64,000 nucleotides of DNA from Ahrensia sp. R2A130 (GTDB taxonomy: Bacteria; Pseudomonadota; Alphaproteobacteria; Rhizobiales; Rhizobiaceae). Each line of letters begins with the position of its first letter. The first letter of the stretch is position 1. The stretch spans positions 496,001 through 560,000 of the forward strand of contig NZ_AEEB01000003.1 of assembly GCF_000179775.1 (NCBI RefSeq), in the 5' to 3' direction. The notes beneath the pieces are model-generated. The model was not told the DNA's origin and did not search any database. It worked only from the letters and a program-made list of their open reading frames with translations. Made by a program: the position numbers and the translations under genes. Below are positions 62,800 to 64,000 of the stretch, in pieces.

Positions 62800-62821
62800 T
62801 ACTAATTGGTTTATAATAGTA
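62800..62821 (+). promoter_or_regulatory. Promoter/operator candidate of the TetR gene
   Basis: TATAAT at 62812-62817 is a perfect -10 box; no good -35 lies 16-18 bases before it. TACTA (62800-62804) and TAGTA (62817-62821) form an inverted repeat that overlaps it, as expected for autorepression. Confidence 0.4.
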
Positions 62822-62850
62822 TGGCGCACGAAAGCTGAAGGAGAAAACCC

Positions 62851-63369
62851 ATGGCCCGCCCCAGAGAATTCGACATGGATGAGGCCGTCTCAGCCGCAAT
62901 GAATGCGTTTTGGGAAAAGGGTTATGAGGGCACCAGCCTGCACGATCTGCTGGATGCGATGGAGATCACGCGCGGCAGCCTTTACAAAGCCTTCGGTTCC
63001 AAAAAGGAACTCTTCCTGCGCGCGCTGAACGCCTATGACGAAATCTATGTCTCACCCGGCGAAGCACGCCTGAAGAGTGAAGACGTGCCGGGCAAAGAGC
63101 GTATCTCCGCAGTGTTCCAGGGCGCTCGCGCGACGCTTGAAAAAGGCGAAAACCGTGGCTGCCTGTTGTGCAACACCGCAGCGGGTGCGCCGATCAACGA
63201 CAAGGATATTGCCGCCCGCGTGGACGATCAGATCGAACGTCTCCGCAGCGGCTTTCGAAAAGCGCTGGAAGATGACGGCGCTAAAAGCAACGCCGCCAAG
63301 TGGGAAGCAGACCGCCTCACCCGTGAATATGTCGGACTTCGCGTGCTGTCTCGCGGCAAAGCTATCTAG
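62851..63369 (+). CDS. TetR/AcrR-family regulator
   Basis: A 172-residue repressor. The N-terminal helix-turn-helix (TSLHDLLDAMEITRGSLYKAF) is clear, followed by a helical ligand domain with two cysteines in GCLLCNTAAG, which might sense electrophiles or oxidants. It is divergent from the DM13 gene and likely controls it, an inference from position. GAAGGAG lies 9 bases before the ATG. Confidence 0.87.
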   Translation: MARPREFDMDEAVSAAMNAFWEKGYEGTSLHDLLDAMEITRGSLYKAFGSKKELFLRALNAYDEIYVSPGEARLKSEDVPGKERISAVFQGARATLEKGENRGCLLCNTAAGAPINDKDIAARVDDQIERLRSGFRKALEDDGAKSNAAKWEADRLTREYVGLRVLSRGKAI

Positions 63370-63380
63370 GCTGCAATCGC

Positions 63381-64000
63381 TTAAGCGTAAGTCTGAACCG
63401 GCGTTCCGGCGAGCGCTGCGATGTTCACCAAGCCACGCACAGTGATCGACGGCGTCACGATATGAGCGCGGTTGCCCATGCCCATCAATATCGGGCCGAC
63501 TTCGATACCGCCGGTGACGGATTTCAGCGAGTTCTTAACACCGCCGGCAGTCTCGGCATTGGAGAACACGAACGCATTCGCCTTGCCTTCCATACGGCTG
63601 TTGGGAAGCAGACGCGCGCGAATTTCAGGGTCGAGCGCGGCATCCACCGGCATTTCGCCTTCATAGATGAAGTCGTGGCCGGCCTTATCGAGGATGTCCA
63701 AGGCACCACGCATACGAATGGCGCTCTCAGTGTTCAGCGTCCCAAATTGCGAGTTGGAGCAAAGCGAGATTTTGGGTTCGATACCAAAACGGCGAATATG
63801 GCGCGCGGTAGCGACCACGGTATCAGCAATCTGCTGCGAGGTCGGCTCGCTGTTCACGTGGGTATCGGCCACGAAGAGCGGACCAGAATCGAGAATAAGC
63901 AACGACAACGCACCAACAGGCGAAAGCTCATCCGTCTTGAGCATCTGTTCGACATAGGACAGGTGCCACGGGAAATTACCAAAGGTGCCGCAAATCATCG
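63381..64000 (-). CDS. maeB: NADP-dependent malic enzyme, C-terminal phosphotransacetylase-like part (truncated by window)
   Basis: Only the last 206 residues are in the window; the frame runs off the right edge. The sequence fits the phosphate acetyltransferase-like C-terminal domain of large MaeB proteins: EPTSQQIADTVVATARHIRRFG, SLCSNSQFGT and the C-terminal GGVKNSLKSVTGGIEVGPILMGMGNRAHI. That domain regulates malate decarboxylation with acetyl-CoA. A stand-alone Pta cannot be fully excluded without the missing part. Confidence 0.82.
   Translation of the reverse strand, partial: MICGTFGNFPWHLSYVEQMLKTDELSPVGALSLLILDSGPLFVADTHVNSEPTSQQIADTVVATARHIRRFGIEPKISLCSNSQFGTLNTESAIRMRGALDILDKAGHDFIYEGEMPVDAALDPEIRARLLPNSRMEGKANAFVFSNAETAGGVKNSLKSVTGGIEVGPILMGMGNRAHIVTPSITVRGLVNIAALAGTPVQTYA

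Noticed and set aside
1-64000. CRISPR arrays, insertion sequences, prophage
   Set aside because: No regular spaced repeats, transposase or phage structural genes were seen on either strand.

Overview
This window looks like chromosomal DNA of an alphaproteobacterium, most likely Hyphomicrobiales (Rhizobiales). The basis is family content and gene order: gor/DUF2059/rpiA/gph, an aapJQMP-type general amino-acid ABC transporter, tandem-PilZ and BTLCP-type proteins, DUF1289, DUF2336 and DUF3126 proteins, a PdhS/PleC-like kinase, the iscU-like/folE/hisI neighbourhood and a single-chain PntA. The genus cannot be fixed from the sequence alone. No rRNA, CRISPR array, insertion sequence or phage gene was seen.

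Layout. 0-9.7 kb: alpha/beta hydrolase, a DUF2798 remnant, glutathione reductase, DUF2059, ribose-5-phosphate isomerase, phosphoglycolate phosphatase-like protein, tRNA-Val, class I fumarase, L,D-transpeptidase, EamA transporter, LysR regulator and a small divergent protein. 9.8-17.7 kb: Bcr/CflA exporter, a tightly overlapping fdhD-mobA-mobB-moeA molybdenum-cofactor block, a beta-hydroxyacid dehydrogenase, an Lrp regulator with a perfect operator-like palindrome, and a nuclease-GST-uracil glycosylase operon. 17.7-31.6 kb: sensor kinase, divergent cobT/cobS, aspartic protease, tRNA-Thr, transhydrogenase pntAB, NAD kinase, DUF2336, a MaoC/CitE pair, cold-shock protein, flavin reductase, nitroreductase and a secreted hypothetical. 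NADP(H) chemistry recurs here (pntAB, nadK, gor).

31.6-45.9 kb: thrS, yidD, an IscU-like scaffold, folE, hisI, rhomboid protease, a probable structured small RNA, PAS, PilZ and BTLCP proteins, gamma-carbonic-anhydrase-like protein, DUF3126, cysE, enoyl-CoA hydratase, two alpha/beta hydrolases, a zinc-finger protein, an FAD monooxygenase and a DUF2459 protein. 46-51.5 kb: the aap operon on the minus strand; its ATPase carries an unexpected N-terminal helix-hairpin-helix domain plus an Ala/Lys-rich linker. 51.5-64 kb: PAP2 phosphatase, photolyase-like protein with possibly permuted domains, tRNA-Trp, YihY, Cys-rich secreted protein, a Gly/Tyr/Gly tRNA cluster, a repeat-rich AT-richer patch with an orphan Imm11-like immunity gene, rlmB, dusA, DUF3422, a DM13/TetR module and the truncated end of maeB.

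The strongest leads are (1) the HhH-linker-ABC ATPase fusion at 45993-47354; (2) a terminator-ended, multi-hairpin minus-strand RNA at about 36501-36662 whose loop shares an exact 17-base motif with a second hairpin loop downstream of the BTLCP gene, in complementary orientation; and (3) the immunity-gene/repeat patch at 55.5-57.4 kb. The genome is compact: same-strand neighbours often overlap by ATGA, and four convergent pairs share their stop codons in a 4-base overlap.
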